A stretch of 64,000 nt of DNA from contig CAVXTQ010000006.1 of the NCBI GenBank assembly GCA_963764675.1, positions 1 to 64,000 of the forward strand, read 5' to 3'. The notes below the pieces were generated by a model. The model made no database searches, was not told where the DNA came from, and saw only the letters and a program-made list of their open reading frames with translations. Source of the DNA: Acidiferrum sp963764675. GTDB taxonomy: Bacteria > Acidobacteriota > Terriglobia > Acidiferrales > UBA7541. Positions 25,209 through 35,851 of this stretch are shown in pieces (position 1 is the first letter of the stretch; the number at the start of each line of letters is the position of its first letter). Position numbers and translations under genes: made by a program.

Positions 25209-28200
25209 CTAGAAGTGGCCGCGGCCGCTGACCGGGTTTTCTTCGGCGGCGCGCGGTCGTGATGTAGTTGTTGCGGCGTCCGAAGCTGGGCGCGTGGCGG
25301 CCCAATTCCAGACCTTGATGTTGGGCTTGAGCGAAGCGGAACCCGCCGGCCCATTCATGTAGTTTTCCAGGTAGGTGTAGCCGTTTGGCGCGACCTCTTT
25401 GTGGAGATTCGGGTCGGTGGTGCTGAGACCCTGCTCGGTCTTCCACTGATCGGGAATGCCGTCGTGCTGCGATTCGGTGCACGGCGTCCCTGCGGCGATC
25501 GATGGAATCGAGTGCGTCGAGTCGGCGGTGGTAAAGAAGTTGCCGGCCGACTTGTTTTTGTATTGCGTGACGATGCGGTTGTCGACGGAGTCGCGGCGGT
25601 TGACCCAGTTGCCGGTGCAATCGACCATCTGCGAGTTGCCGACGGTGGGCAGGAGGACGTTGTCGAGATTCGCCACCGAGTCCGCGGTGATTGGGAACGT
25701 CTGCCCGGCAAGTGGCGAACCGCGGAACCAGCTTGAGGGCACAGCGCCTCCGCCATCTCCGGCTTCACTTCCCTGCGAGGTCAGTAACGTCTGATCGCCC
25801 GATGCGTCGGACTGATGGGGACCGACATTCCCTTTGACGTACGCGGAAGGGGGCCCCGGCATCACGCCATCGGGATCGTCGGAGCTTTGTGAGTTGTTGA
25901 AATCGAACTCGTGGTTTCCGTTGCCGCTGTTCAGATTTCCAGCGACGTATTTGTTGTTGATGATGTCGATGTTCACGCCGCCTTCCGCGAGCAAAGCGTA
26001 GAAACTCCAGTTGAAGACGATGTTGCTCACCCAACGGCCGCTCTTGGTGTTGTACAGCGGCAGGCGGTGACCGATGTTGACGAACATGTTGTGATGGAAG
26101 TCGTCGTTGGTGTCTTTGTTGGCGAAGCCACCGGTGTCGTCGGTCATCGGGGCCGACCTGGTGGCCGTCGCTGGGCTCGTACATCAAGCTCCATTGCACG
26201 ACAGTGTTGGTGATGGGAGAAAAGCCGCCGTTGCTAAGCATCAGGTAGGGCTTGTCATCCCACCAGCGCAGGGTGAGGTGATCGAGCAGGACATTGTGCT
26301 GGTTGTTGCCGCTGGCCAACTCGAAGCAGCCGGCGCCGGTCGAGGGTCCCGGCGAATGCCCGCTGCCCAGGCCAATGCTGCACGTTAGGTAGCGGAGGAC
26401 AACGTCATTGGCGGTGATGAAGAAGATGGAGGCGACGCCGATTTTGTCTCCGGCGATGGTGATGCCGCCGCCGGGCGCGGTTTGGCCGGCCACGGTGAGG
26501 TTGCCATTGCGAATCGCCATCATCGAGGCGGGGTGGATGACTCCGGCGACGCGGAAGACGCAAGTACGCGCGCCAGATGCGGTGACGCAATCGCGCAAGC
26601 TGCCGGTGCCCGAGTCGTTGAGGTTGGTGACTTCAATGACTTGGCCGCCGCGCCCCCCCACAGTGCCGGCGCCGGCGCCTTCGGCCCCGGGGAACGCCGG
26701 AAGCGCGCCGGTGTTCTGAGGCGCGGAAACGGTGACGGTAGCGGTGCCGGATTTTGTGGTGTCAGCTTCGCTGGTGGCAGTGATCGTGGCGGTGCCAGCG
26801 CTCGAGGGCGCCGTAAAGACGCCGCCCGCGCTGATCGAGCCCAGCGACGCCTTCCAGGTGACGGCCTTGTTGGTGACCGTGCCTGCAACCGTGGCGGTGA
26901 AATCCACTGTGGCACCCGTGGTGACCGACTTCGAACTCGGAGAAACGGTGACCGAGGTTACGACCGGTGCGGAAACTGTGACCGTGGCGGTTCCGGACTT
27001 GGCGGTGTTGGCCGCGCTCGTTGCCGTCACCGTGTACGTGCCAGCCGTCGTGGGAGCGGTGTACAGTCCGGCGGAGCTGATCGTGCCTCCGCTTGCTTTC
27101 CACGTGACCGTCTTGTTCGTGACGGTGCCTGCGACGGTGGCGCTGAACTGAGCTGTGCCGCCGGTGATCACGGAGGCCGTTGCGGGAGAAACCGTGACCG
27201 AAGTTACCACCGGTGCGGACACCGTGACCGTTGCGGTGCCGGACTTGGCGGTGTTGACTACGCTTGTGGCCGTCACCGTATAAGTGCCGGCGGTCGTGGG
27301 AGCGGTGTACAGTCCGGCAGAGCTGATCGTGCCGCCGCTTGCTTTCCACGTGACCGATTTGTTCGTGACGGTGCCTGCTACCGTGGCGCTGAACTGAGCT
27401 GTGCCGCCGGTAATCACGGAGGCCGTTGCGGGAGAAACCGTGACCGAAGTTACCACCGGTGCGGACACCGTGACCGTTGCGGTGCCGGACTTGGCGGTGT
27501 TGGCTACGCTTGTGGCGGTCACCGTATAAGTGCCGGCGGTTGTGGGAGCGGTGTACAGTCCGGCGGAGCTGATCGTGCCGCCGCTTGCTTTCCAGGTGAC
27601 CGATTTGTTTGTGACCGTGCCCGCAACAGTGGCGCTGAACTGAGCTGTGCCGCTGGTCAGCACAGAAGCCGTGGATGGCGCAACCGTGACGGAAGTCACC
27701 ACCGGTGCGGACACGGTGACCGTTGCCGTTCCGGTCTTCGCGGTGTTGGCCGCGCTCGTTGCCGTCACCGTGTACGTGCCAGCCGTCGTGGGAGCGGTGT
27801 ACAGTCCGGCGGAGCTGATCGTGCCTCCACTCGCTTTCCACGTGACCGATTTGTTTGTGACCGTGCCCGCGACGGTGGCGCTGAACTGAGCTGTGCCAGT
27901 GGTCAACACGGAAGCCGTGGACGGCGAAACCGTAACCGAAGTTACGACTGGCGCGGCGACAGTGACCGTTGCCGTTCCGGTCTTGGCGGTATTGGCTGCG
28001 CTTGTTGCCGTGACCGTGTACGTGCCAGCCGTCGTGGGAGCGGTGTACAGCCCAGCGGCGCTGATGGTGCCGCCGCTAGCTTCCCACGTGACCGATTTGT
28101 TTGTGACTGTACCCGCAACAGTGGCGCTGAACTGAGCTGTGCCGCTGGTGATCACGGAAGCCGTGGAGGGGGAGACTGTGACCGAAGTCACCACCGGCGC

Positions 28201-29403
28201 GGACACCGTGACCGTGGCCGTGCTGGTCTTCGTCGTGTCAGCGACGCTGGCGGCCGTGACGGTGTCACTCTCGGCGGTAGCGGGAGCCGTGTACAGGCCC
28301 GCGGACGTGATGGTGCCGTGAGCGGCCTTCCAGGTGACGGACTTGTTGGTTACCGTACCCGCGACGGTGGCCGCGAACTGCGCTGTCCCGCTGGTAATCA
28401 CAGAAGCAGTGGAGGGAGAGACGGTGACGGAGGTCACGACTAGCGGAGCATTGACGGTAACGCTCGCGGAGGCGGATTTGGTGCTGTCGGCGTGACTGGT
28501 GGCGGTGACCGTGGCCGTACCCGCGCTGGCCGGAGCAGTGTAGAGCCCTGCGGATGTGACGGTGCCCAGCGAGGCTTTCCACGTGACGGTCTTGTCGGTG
28601 ACGGTGCCTTGCACAGTGGCAGAGAACGGAACGGAGGCACCCGTAGTCGCGGAGGCGGAAGCCGGAGAAATGGTTACGGAAGTTACCGTCGGGTTCGCGG
28701 GAGCGGCGATGACGGTGATGGCCGCGGAGGCGGATTTGGTGGTGTCCGCGACGCTGGTCGCCGTGACGGTGTCGCTGCCGGTGGTGGCGGGCGCCGTGTA
28801 GACGCCAGCGGACGTGATGGTGCCGCGCGTGGCCTTCCAAGTGACGGCGGTGTTCGTGGTGGCACCCTGCACGGTGGCGGAGAATGGCAGCGTGCTGCTG
28901 ACAATCGCGGAGGCCGTGGCCGGGGAGATCGTAATGGAGCTTACGGCTGGAGCGGCGGCCGCGCCGGTTCCCTGCAGCGGAACGATGATGGGGCTGGCGC
29001 TCGCGCTGGTCATGATCGTAAGAGTCCCGCTGACACTGCCGGAGGTCGTGGGATCAAACATCACCTTGAAGTTCTGGCTTTGGCCTGGGGAGAGAGTGAA
29101 GGGGGGCGTCATGCCCGACATGGTGAAACCCGTCCCGGCAATGTTGACCTGACTAACGCTCAGAGCGGCGTTACCGGAGTTTGTGGCGGTGACGCTTTGC
29201 GAGGCGGGGGTGCCAACCGTGTTGCTAAGCGAAACGCTGCTGGGAGTCACGGTAAGCTGCGCGGTACCGGGAGAAGCAGGGCTTGTGGGAGTGGTGGCGG
29301 GAGCGCTGGCGACTCCGGCGCATCCAGAGATCGAAAGCGTAGCGACTAGCATAGCGAGGAGGAACACAAAGAGTGGACCTCGATTTTCGGGCGAGGAATG
29401 CAT
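25209..29403 (-). pseudogene. Ig-repeat lipoprotein with pectate-lyase-like domain, one frameshift
   Basis: A very large cell-surface lipoprotein, about 1,397 residues once one inserted base is removed. The lipobox is SISGC. A choice-of-anchor-D-type domain at about 45-150 is followed by nine Ig-like repeats of about 82 residues (VTSVTVSP to ATVTVSAP), then a right-handed beta-helix region starting FPGAEGAGAGTVGGRGG, typical of pectate-lyase-like proteins, with the blocks LNDSGTGSLRDCV and LDHLTLRWWDD. An extra G at about 26149 (GGCCCCGATGACC) breaks the frame; reading resumes as MTDDTGGFANKDT. The protein ends just after a Gly/Ala-rich segment. It probably binds or degrades plant polysaccharide (inference). 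Confidence 0.85.
26700..28440 (-). repeat. Tandem 246-bp repeats coding Ig-like domains
   Basis: At least six units with a 246-bp period, very similar at DNA level; the phrase GTGACCGAAGTTACCAC or near variants recurs close to 27195, 27441, 27687, 27933 and 28179. Each unit codes one Ig-like domain. High DNA identity implies recent duplication or gene conversion, and the unit number may be misassembled. Confidence 0.88.
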
Positions 29404-29771
29404 GTAAGCGGTTCTCTCCGTTTTCTTTAGGTCGATGCGTTCTTAGAGCTGGGCCAGCTCAGCGGCCTATCTGACGGGGACATCGCCAGGGAGTGGCATG
29501 CTAGTGAAGGGCGGTTTGCGCGAACAACTTGTACGAGGGACAGTTTTGGGGCTGCGGAAGTACAGTCCCGGTACTGCGCCGGTGGAAAAACGGTGGATAA
29601 AAAGTGATTGCCGGCCGATGGCGCGAGATTCGTAGGGAGGAATCCGCGTGGGCCATTTTGGGAAGTCATTGATTCTGCTAGGGCGGGCGCCGCGCAGATT
29701 CGACGTTGACGAACGTGCAGGCGACTCATAGAGTGACCAGTCGGCTTTGGAATCGAGAGGAGTTGCAGCTT
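29404..29771. other. Divergent intergenic region with peptidase promoter
   Basis: Lies between the divergently read lipoprotein and S9 peptidase genes. It holds TTGACG (29706-29711), 17 bases, and TAGAGT (29729-29734) upstream of the peptidase, a plausible sigma-70 promoter. No gene is seen. Confidence 0.5.
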
Positions 29772-31763
29772 ATGCGCGACACGCGTTGGTTTTCTTCGAG
29801 GGCGGCGGGCATCCTCATGGTCGTGGCGGCGGGCCTGACGCCGCTGGGGTTCGCTCAAGATAGTCCGGCTGGCGGCAAAGCTAAACTCTTGACGCCGGAG
29901 GCTTCGCTCAACATCCGCTCGATCTCCGAGCTGCAGTTCTCTCCGGACGGCTCGCGGCTCGCGTTTGTGGTCACCGAGCCACCCAAGGGCACGACCCGGG
30001 CGCGCCACATCTGGGTCTACGACAAGCAGGGCGGCGCCGTGCGGCAATTTACGTATTCCGCAAAGGCGGAGTCTTCGCCGCGCTGGTCGCCGGACGGCAA
30101 ACAACTCGCGTTCCTTTCCAATCGTGACGAGGAGCAGCAGATTTACGTGATGCGGGCAGACGGAGGTGAAGGTGTTGCGGTCACCAAAGGCAAGCGCAGC
30201 GTGAAGAGTTTTGAATGGTCGCCCGACGGGAAGCAGATCGCGTTCCTGGCACCCGATGCTAAAACGGACGAGGAAGAGAAAAAGCAGAAGGATAAAGACG
30301 ACGCGCACGTCGCGGATAAGGAGGACAAGCGCGCCCGGGTGTGGGTGCTAACCGTGGCAGGCGGCGAAACCCGCCATCTGACGAAGAAGGAGTGGGAGGT
30401 TAACGAGCTCGCGTGGGTGCCCAGCAGCGACGGCCTCATTGTGAAGGCCACCGACCGACCGGAATCCGACCAGTACACCGAGCGCCTTTTTTGGCTGTCA
30501 ACCGTCCCCGGAGCAACGGACGGCGGGCCGAAGCTATTGCTCGCGCCGCATGGCCCGTTCGGTGAAGTGCGCGTCTCGACGAGTGGAAAGGCGGTGAGCT
30601 ATGTGGGCTCGCGGGAAGACGGTCCCGAGCCTCATGACCTTATGCTGCTGCCGATTCCGGGACGCGCTTCGCGAAATCTGACCGGCGCAAGCCTGGATCG
30701 CCCAGTAATGGATTACCACTGGCGCAAAGATGGCTCCCTGGTTCTGGTGGCCGCCAATGGCTTTTCCAACTTGCTCGTCACGTATTCAACCGACGGCGCT
30801 CGGCAGGATCTGGCGCCTTCACCGGCACCGATGGGCAGCATAGCGGTAAGCCCTACGGGCGAAATCGCATACGTCTCGGCGTCGGCAACACGTCCTGCCG
30901 AGCTTTGGCTTTGGGACCAGAAAACGACGCCGCAACAGCTTTCGCACCTAAACGATTCCTGGAAGCAGTTCACGCTCAGCGCGCCGGAATACTACAAATA
31001 TAAATCGTTCGACGGCGTGGAAATCCAGGCCGCGCTGCTGAAGCCGCAAGGCTCCGACGGCAAGACCAAGCTGCCGCTGATTGCCCTGATTCATGGCGGG
31101 CCGACTGGGCGCTGGTCGGATTCGATTGACACTTGGGGTCAACTCTTGGCGACGCATGGCTACGCCGTCTTCTACCCGAACATTCGCGGCTCGGTGGGCT
31201 ACGGGCAGAAGTTCGTAGAGTCCAACCGCGGTGATTGGGGCGGCGGTGACTTCAAGGATGTGATGGCGGGGGTGAAGGATTTGGTGGATCGCGGGATCGC
31301 CGACCCGAATCGTCTGGCCATCGGCGGATGGTCGTACGGCGGCTACATGGCGGAGTGGGCGATCACGCAAACGAATGACTTTAAGGCCGCGGTTTCCGGA
31401 GCGGGCATGGCGAACTTGATTTCGGAATTTGGAACCGAAGACCACCCGGCGGGCGACGAGTGGTTCTACGGCGTGCCGTGGGAGAAACCCGAGGGATTCC
31501 TCAACAGCTCGCCGTTTGTGCACATGAAGGATGCGAAGACGCCGACGCTCGTGCTTCAGGGCGATGCGGACACCATTGATCCGTTGGGCCAGAGCCAGGA
31601 GTTGTATCGCGGGCTAAAGCGCTATGGTGTGGAGGCGGAGATGGTGGTGTATCCGCGCGAGCCGCATGGCTTTCAGGAAGAAAAGCACTTGCTGGACCGG
31701 CTGAACCGGATCTTGGCTTGGTACGACAAATATTTGAAGGGGACGACGGCGGCAGCGAACTAG
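29772..31763 (+). CDS. S9 family prolyl-oligopeptidase-like secreted peptidase
   Basis: A 663-residue serine peptidase with a signal peptide (AAGILMVVAAGLTPLGFAQ). A seven-bladed beta-propeller of WD40-like TolB repeats (FSPDGSRLAF, WSPDGKQLAF, WSPDGKQIAF) covers about 45-390 and contains a Lys/Asp/Glu-rich insertion. The alpha/beta-hydrolase domain follows with the triad Ser521 (GGWSYGGYM), Asp598 (QGDADTID) and His632 (EPHGF). ATG at 29772 follows GAGAGGAG and a promoter at 29706-29734. It probably cleaves short peptides in the periplasm or outside the cell. Complete, with no frame problem. Confidence 0.92.
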   Translation: MRDTRWFSSRAAGILMVVAAGLTPLGFAQDSPAGGKAKLLTPEASLNIRSISELQFSPDGSRLAFVVTEPPKGTTRARHIWVYDKQGGAVRQFTYSAKAESSPRWSPDGKQLAFLSNRDEEQQIYVMRADGGEGVAVTKGKRSVKSFEWSPDGKQIAFLAPDAKTDEEEKKQKDKDDAHVADKEDKRARVWVLTVAGGETRHLTKKEWEVNELAWVPSSDGLIVKATDRPESDQYTERLFWLSTVPGATDGGPKLLLAPHGPFGEVRVSTSGKAVSYVGSREDGPEPHDLMLLPIPGRASRNLTGASLDRPVMDYHWRKDGSLVLVAANGFSNLLVTYSTDGARQDLAPSPAPMGSIAVSPTGEIAYVSASATRPAELWLWDQKTTPQQLSHLNDSWKQFTLSAPEYYKYKSFDGVEIQAALLKPQGSDGKTKLPLIALIHGGPTGRWSDSIDTWGQLLATHGYAVFYPNIRGSVGYGQKFVESNRGDWGGGDFKDVMAGVKDLVDRGIADPNRLAIGGWSYGGYMAEWAITQTNDFKAAVSGAGMANLISEFGTEDHPAGDEWFYGVPWEKPEGFLNSSPFVHMKDAKTPTLVLQGDADTIDPLGQSQELYRGLKRYGVEAEMVVYPREPHGFQEEKHLLDRLNRILAWYDKYLKGTTAAAN

Positions 31764-31800
31764 CACCGAAGAGCGCTTGGGTTAGGTTGGTTGCCGAGCT

Positions 31801-31826
31801 GGGGCGCAATGTATTGCGCCCCTACC
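31801..31826 (+). repeat. Short hairpin repeat with CTACC tail, copy 4
   Basis: GGGGCGCAAT, loop GT, ATTGCGCCCC, then TACC. It lies between the convergent peptidase and outer-membrane genes and may also end transcription. Confidence 0.65.
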
Positions 31827-31833
31827 AGGAATC

Positions 31834-32421
31834 CTAGTATGGGCGATCGTAAGGGCGGTGAGGGCCTTGCGGTGGCAGCCAGCCTAGGCGGAAGACCACG
31901 CCCATGCTAAATCGCACATTGTTCTGGATGTTGTTTTCCCCATTGGGAATGCGCGTCAACACGTAGTCCGCTTCGAGAATTCTCCACGAGAACCGCTGCG
32001 TCAGGCGGAGGTCCACGCCGGCGCCGGCGCTGCCTGCCAAGCCACTGCCGTTGTTGAACACCGAAGTCGAAGTGGCATTTGCGCGGCCCATGAGCGCCTG
32101 ACCAAACACCGTCAGCTTTTGTCCGCGGAACGATACGCGCGGCCCGGCCATATACGTAACCAGCCCAAGATCGTAGCCGGTTGAGTTGATGTTGGCAGAG
32201 TGCTGATAACCGAAGTCGGCCACCGCGCTGAATCTCTGGTTTGCGTTGACGACGAAACTGGTGTCGCCGCCAACCAGTGAGAAGCAACCGCACATGCCGT
32301 CCGCTGCGTTGGAGTGCATGTAGCTGAGTCCGCCGGAAAACTCGGCCTTGGTCGCGTCTTGCGCAAACGCGCTGCTTGCCAGCCCGAGGAAAATCAGCAG
32401 ACCTGCGATCCGAAATGACAT
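31834..32421 (-). CDS. Outer-membrane beta-barrel-like protein
   Basis: A 195-residue exported protein with a clear signal peptide (RIAGLLIFLGLASSAFAQ). After it come alternating beta strands such as AEFSGGLSYMH, VDLRLTQRFSWRILEADYVL and NNVRFSMGVVFRLGW, ending in a Pro/His/Tyr-rich tail. This is the look of an OmpA/OmpW-sized eight-strand barrel common in Acidobacteriota. A CGC motif near residue 44 is unusual in an outer-membrane strand or loop. ATG at 32421 follows GAGAGGG. It lies 10 bases after the FG-GAP protein stop on the same strand, so both are likely one operon. Confidence 0.75.
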   Translation of the reverse strand: MSFRIAGLLIFLGLASSAFAQDATKAEFSGGLSYMHSNAADGMCGCFSLVGGDTSFVVNANQRFSAVADFGYQHSANINSTGYDLGLVTYMAGPRVSFRGQKLTVFGQALMGRANATSTSVFNNGSGLAGSAGAGVDLRLTQRFSWRILEADYVLTRIPNGENNIQNNVRFSMGVVFRLGWLPPQGPHRPYDRPY

Positions 32422-32431
32422 GAACCCTCTC

Positions 32432-35095
32432 TTAGCGGACATTGAGCATCACCGTAGTGGAATGCTGCTGCGCGCCGTTCGTTCCCGTTACGGTGATCGC
32501 GTAGCTGGACGGCGTGGACGCGATGAATCCACCACGGCAACCGGAGACTCCCGCCATGGCAACGGCGAAGAGCGCGAAGGTCATCGCCCAGACAGCGACG
32601 CGGCGGGGCTGCAAGAACCTGACGCGGCGGCTGAACGCCAGCATTGACAATACGGCTGCCAGCGTAGCCAGTGGCATCGGCCACAGCAGGTTGCGTGGCA
32701 GATTGCCTGAGAAAACTCCAGGCGCCGCAGACGTCGTTTGCGTCATAGTCTTCGGCATCTGAATCGTCAGGATGGAGCTGGCGCTGTTGTCACCCGGAGT
32801 CGGCGCAGCCGTGCTGAATGTCGCCGTCGCACCCGAGGGCAGGCCCGCCACCGAAAGCGTGACCGGGCTGTTGTACGACCCGTTCACCGCTACGACGACG
32901 ATTGCGTACGATACCTTTCCGCCGGGGTTGACCATTTGCGAAGTCTCGGCCGAGCCGACGACGAAGTCGGTTTGCGACGTCACCGTAACCGTGACGCCGG
33001 CGGAAGTGGACGCGTTGAAGTTCGTGTCGCCGGTATATTTGGCGGTGACCGTGTGCGTGCCCACGGATAACGTGTCGGTGAACGTGGCCACGCCGCTGGC
33101 GTTGACGGCCGCCGTCCCGAGCAAGTTCCCTTCGTCGTAGAACGTCACGCTGCCCGTGGGGACACCGCTGGCAGCGCTCACCGTCGCGGTAAATGTGAAG
33201 GGCTGGCCGCTGGGCACGCTTTGCGCGGACGATGTCAGCACTGTGGTGGTAGCAAAAAGGCCGACGAGCGGCACGGTCGACGATTGGCTGGGCGCGTGCG
33301 CGGTGTCGCCAGGATAGCTGGCGAGCACGTTGTGAGTGCCTGGGCCGTTCACGGTGACATCGTTGACCGTCAGCGTCTCCGTCTGAACTCCGAGCATGAT
33401 GCTGGCGGACAAGGCGCCGTAGTTCGCAACGGCCAGGTCGGGGATGCCGTCACCGTTGAAGTCGCCCACGGCCACCGGATACGGCGAAGCGCCGATGTTA
33501 GCGGTGAAGGCGACTTGCGGCTGAAATGTGCCGTCGCCTTTGCCGAGAAGCACGCTTAGTGTGTTGGCGCCGGAGTTTGTGACCGCAAGATCGGCAAGTC
33601 CGTCGCCGTTGAAGTCGCCGACGGCGATGCCCGCGGGATTCGCTCCGGTCGCGGGTGCCGGCCCTTGCACCTGGAAGTTTCCGCTCTTGTCGGAATTGCC
33701 CAAGAGTATGGTGACAGTGTTGTCGTTAAAATTCGTGACCGCGAGATCCAGGAATCCGTCGCCGTTGAAATCGGCCAAAGCTAAAGTGCGTGGCCCGCTG
33801 CCGACCGCATATGTGATTTGTGGCTTGAGCGTCCCGTCGCCATTACCCAACAATATGCTGACCGTGTTGTCGGCGCTGTTGGTCACAGCGACGTCGAGAT
33901 TTCCGTCCTGATCGAAGTCGCCGACAACCGCCGAATACGGAGTATTGCCGACCGCGTAGCTGACCATCGGCTGAAAAGTTCCATCACCGTTGCCAAGAAA
34001 AACGTTCACATTGTTGTTGGCGAGGTCGACGGCGATCAAGTCAGCGAAGCCGTCGCCGTTCAAATCGCCCGACGCGAGCCCGACCGGATCGCGGCCCGCA
34101 TCGTAGGGTACCTGCGTCTGAAACGTTCCATCGCCGTTGCCCAGAAGGATGCTGAGCGTCTGGGTGCCGCTGAAACCGACTACGACCGCCAGGTCTGGCC
34201 GTCCGTCACCGTTGAAGTCGCCGACCACGATCGTTGAAGGATCGCTGCCGACCGGACATTGGTACGTGATGCGCGGTTTGAACGTACCGTCGCCGTTGCC
34301 AATCAGGACGCTGAGCAGACCATCGCCGACGCCAGCTGTCACCACGTCCGGAATGCCATCGCCGTTGAAATCGCCGACCGCGACTCCGAACGTCTGGGGC
34401 CCGATGGCGGGATTCTGGCCTGCGGCTGGGACGAAGGACTCGTAGGGAGTGTTGCTTGCCGGGAAGGGCGCGCCGAGCAGCTCCATCGTTTGCGGAGGTG
34501 CAGCACCTAGCGTGGGTGCCGTCGCCACAACTGCGTTGCCGTTGGAGATGTCGAGGAAAGAGACCGTGCCCGTGGGCGCAACGCGGCCAAACGCCGCCAG
34601 CTGTGCGGACAGAGTGTAATCGCCTGGATTACCGCTGGCGGAGATGGCCATGCTGGTGGCGTACGTGGCGTTGCCGGTGACTACGATCGATTGTGCCGAA
34701 GACGTGCTGCCAAGGTTGGCATTGGTGTGGTCAAATACGGCCTTGATTTGGTGAGTGCCAACCCCCAGCTTCAGCTTGACGGCGGCGGTGCCGCTGGCGG
34801 TCAGTTGCGCGGTACCGAGGATCGCGGGGCCGGAGCAGTGTGCCGCAGCGGCGTCGCAGAAGGTCACCAGGCCGGCGGAAACCGGAGCGGGGTTGGTCAC
34901 CGTCGCGGTCAGCGTGACCGGCGTGCCAGCGGCGACGGAGTTGCCCGGAGCGACGGCTAGCGTCGTCGTCGTGGGAGCCGCGCTCGCTTGAACCGCAGCA
35001 GTGCAGCCCAAATAAGAGAAGAGCACCACGGCAATGCGCGCAAACGAGGGCCACGGGCTGCGCACAGATCGTTTCAGGGGACTACGCTTTGACAT
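32432..35095 (-). CDS. Secreted FG-GAP repeat protein with Ig-like domains
   Basis: An 887-residue exported protein. An N-terminal signal (RIAVVLFSYLGCTAAVQA) precedes an Ig-like domain (TTTTLAVAPGNSVAAGTPV), then about seven FG-GAP/VCBS repeats at about 230-570 with the calcium-binding signature DFNGDGIPDV and spacing near 50 residues, then a second Ig-like domain (TTVLTSSAQSVPSGQPF). A hydrophobic segment (VWAMTFALFAVAMAGVSGC) lies close to the C terminus. FG-GAP repeats fold as an integrin-like propeller and bind ligands or surfaces. ATG at 35095 follows GGAGA. It is probably co-transcribed with the outer-membrane barrel gene. Confidence 0.85.
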   Translation of the reverse strand: MSKRSPLKRSVRSPWPSFARIAVVLFSYLGCTAAVQASAAPTTTTLAVAPGNSVAAGTPVTLTATVTNPAPVSAGLVTFCDAAAAHCSGPAILGTAQLTASGTAAVKLKLGVGTHQIKAVFDHTNANLGSTSSAQSIVVTGNATYATSMAISASGNPGDYTLSAQLAAFGRVAPTGTVSFLDISNGNAVVATAPTLGAAPPQTMELLGAPFPASNTPYESFVPAAGQNPAIGPQTFGVAVGDFNGDGIPDVVTAGVGDGLLSVLIGNGDGTFKPRITYQCPVGSDPSTIVVGDFNGDGRPDLAVVVGFSGTQTLSILLGNGDGTFQTQVPYDAGRDPVGLASGDLNGDGFADLIAVDLANNNVNVFLGNGDGTFQPMVSYAVGNTPYSAVVGDFDQDGNLDVAVTNSADNTVSILLGNGDGTLKPQITYAVGSGPRTLALADFNGDGFLDLAVTNFNDNTVTILLGNSDKSGNFQVQGPAPATGANPAGIAVGDFNGDGLADLAVTNSGANTLSVLLGKGDGTFQPQVAFTANIGASPYPVAVGDFNGDGIPDLAVANYGALSASIMLGVQTETLTVNDVTVNGPGTHNVLASYPGDTAHAPSQSSTVPLVGLFATTTVLTSSAQSVPSGQPFTFTATVSAASGVPTGSVTFYDEGNLLGTAAVNASGVATFTDTLSVGTHTVTAKYTGDTNFNASTSAGVTVTVTSQTDFVVGSAETSQMVNPGGKVSYAIVVVAVNGSYNSPVTLSVAGLPSGATATFSTAAPTPGDNSASSILTIQMPKTMTQTTSAAPGVFSGNLPRNLLWPMPLATLAAVLSMLAFSRRVRFLQPRRVAVWAMTFALFAVAMAGVSGCRGGFIASTPSSYAITVTGTNGAQQHSTTVMLNVR

Positions 35096-35851
35096 TCGCG
35101 GTTCTCCGGGTCCTGCTAACCCTATCGGCAGAGACGGGGCCAAGATGCACGCCTGATCTGACTCCAGTTGACACACCACTAGCCCTGCCTGAAAAAGACG
35201 TGGAACGCTATCCTGGGAGGAAGTAGGCGTTGCGTGGGAAGGAAACGCGCCTTCGAAGTGGAGGCTTTTGCCGACGGCCTGCCGCTTGAGCTATATCACG
35301 CGCCCAAGTAGGCCAAAGCGCCTTTCCCAGAACTCCCTCAGGAGTGCCTCCATCCGCTCTGCGTTGCCGCGCGGCAGATGGAATACGTTACTCTGCGAGT
35401 TTCGAGCCTGGGGACGGACCGGTCAATGGGACAGTAGTACCACCTCACTTGGAACTTTTATCCATAACGCAAGCCGAAGGCTGCCAACAATAGGAATACA
35501 GCTCCGAATGTGAGAAACAGCTTATCCGCCGCGCAATGAAAAGCCTTCACTTACCCGACTGGGAGGCGCCTAAGGAGATTGTGGCATTGAAGAAATAGAC
35601 CACCATCGCTTGCGCAACTCTTTACAGCTTCCGCTCATCATGCTAGTGTCGATTTCGGACCGCCATCCATGCGCCAGGCGGCTGGGCCTCTGATCGAGAA
35701 CCTGCCAATCGTTTTGACGGGCGACCGGAAACGGTCGAGTTGTCGCTCGAAACCCCTTCCCTCGAGTACTGCAGCGTCGTCCCTCTTCGCGTTCCGCGTT
35801 GTTGCACGAGATTGTTTCGGCGCGTTGGGGACCTAAATAAAAGGGGATAAC
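35096..35851. other. Long intergenic stretch upstream of smc
   Basis: About 750 bases between divergent genes. Several short open frames exist on both strands, but none has normal protein composition or a good start. I see no RNA gene or repeat here. Promoters for both flanking genes must lie inside it; the only smc signal I can point to is GGGG about 8 bases before its TTG. Confidence 0.35.

Noticed and set aside
26482..28443. A 653-codon open frame on the plus strand
   Set aside because: It is antisense to the Ig repeats; its Gly/Arg/Cys/Asp-rich repetitive translation is a by-product of the repeat DNA.
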